Positions 5,457 to 5,748 of a stretch of 5,748 nt of DNA are shown one piece after another; position 1 is the stretch's first letter, and each line of letters starts with the position of its first letter. The stretch is taken from positions 1 to 5,748 of the forward strand of contig QMPZ01000104.1 in assembly GCA_003648815.1 (NCBI GenBank). The letters run 5' to 3'. This stretch comes from Candidatus Aerophobota bacterium (GTDB lineage: Bacteria; Aerophobota; Aerophobia; Aerophobales; B47-G16). Below the pieces are notes generated by a model. That model saw only the letters and a program-made list of their open reading frames with translations, searched no databases and was not told where the DNA came from. The position numbers were made by a program, and so were the translations under genes.

Positions 5457-5748
5457 GTACCCAACCCCAAAGAATTTAGAAGAAAGAAGATGGCCCTTTT
5501 GATAGCATAGCTTGTATCATCAACTCCCATAGAGTTCTTCCCACTCACAGAAAGGAGGAGTTTTTAAGGTTCCTTTAAAGATACCATCTTATGCAAAAAG
5601 GAAAATAGATGAGGTAGCAGTTGACCTTAATCAAGGTTATAAGAATGCCATTAAAAAGGCTCTTCCTCAGCTAATGGTTGTAGCAGATCCCTTCCGTGTG
5701 GTAAGGGATGTGGATAAGAGACTGGATGATGAAAGAAGAACAAGAGAG
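5457..5748 (+). pseudogene. Decayed ISL3-like transposase, DDE-domain part, runs off the window
   Basis: Transposase similarity runs across three forward frames. VPNPKEFRRKK (from 5457) resembles the 'PxxLGIDEFxxKKG' start of the ISL3 DDE domain but lacks the LGID with the first catalytic Asp. A shift near 5489 leads into GPFDSIACIINSHRVLPTHR and KEEFLRFL, which stops at TAA 5576-5578. A second shift at about 5572-5578 leads into IPSYAKRKIDEVAVDLNQGY and then VVADPFRVVRDVDKRLDDER, open to the right edge. The family's conserved 'D-x-F-H-V' reads DPFRV here. Each break moves the frame by minus one, as single-base deletions would. No zinc-finger or HTH N-terminal half is recognisable upstream, so the 5' part also appears lost. 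A sequencing or assembly error could explain one frameshift, but hardly the shifts, the missing Asp and the missing N-terminus together. Confidence 0.68.

Noticed and set aside
5456..5467. GGTACCCAACCC resembles the reverse complement of 169-180 (GGAACCCTTCCC) at 9 of 12 positions, as if the two were IS inverted repeats
   Set aside because: An ISL3 element needs roughly 150 codons of zinc-finger and HTH before the DDE start, and these do not fit between 5456 and the DDE core. The match is short enough to be chance.
5572..5580. Programmed -1 frameshift at TTTAAAG in the transposase
   Set aside because: In the incoming frame the codons read CTT TAA, not TTA AAG, so the heptamer is in the wrong phase. 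ISL3 transposases are also normally single-frame.

Overview
The window looks like a piece of bacterial chromosome, probably from an uncultured, possibly heat-tolerant lineage. I infer this from the Lys/Glu-rich proteins, the heavy use of AGA/AGG/ATA codons, a moderate G+C content by eye, and a PAC2-family protein of the type shared by Actinobacteria, archaea and several candidate phyla. No phylum can be named from the sequence alone.

Layout. Positions 1-122 hold the last 39 codons of an ISL3-like transposase. A short gap (123-209) carries a plausible sigma-70-type promoter. It is followed by four tightly spaced plus-strand genes: valyl-tRNA synthetase (valS, 210-2846), a TIGR00725/SLOG-type putative nucleotide-binding protein (2849-3346), an AAG-family 3-methyladenine DNA glycosylase (3371-3949) and a PAC2 / proteasome-assembly-chaperone-like protein (4002-4850). 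Gaps between them are 2, 24 and 52 bases and no terminator is visible, so they probably form one transcription unit. The mix is translation, possible nucleotide sensing or hydrolysis, alkylation repair and protein-assembly chaperoning. It is not a recognised pathway; the genes may simply share a promoter.

The last 900 bases differ in character. Positions 4851-5456 hold one doubtful 51-codon basic ORF, a 7-bp tandem repeat (five units, 5063-5097) and a run of nested inverted repeats (5104-5311) that can fold into three successive stem structures. That run is the least explained part of the window: a structured RNA or a non-autonomous repeat element are both possible. From about 5457 to the right edge there is a decayed ISL3-like transposase with two reading-frame breaks, running off the window.

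The housekeeping block is therefore bracketed by two ISL3-like transposase remnants in the same orientation. The right-hand flank reads as a graveyard of repeats and mobile DNA. Nothing here is a clear new defence or metabolic system; the most worthwhile leads are the structured segment, the bacterial PAC2 gene and the unusual gene neighbourhood.
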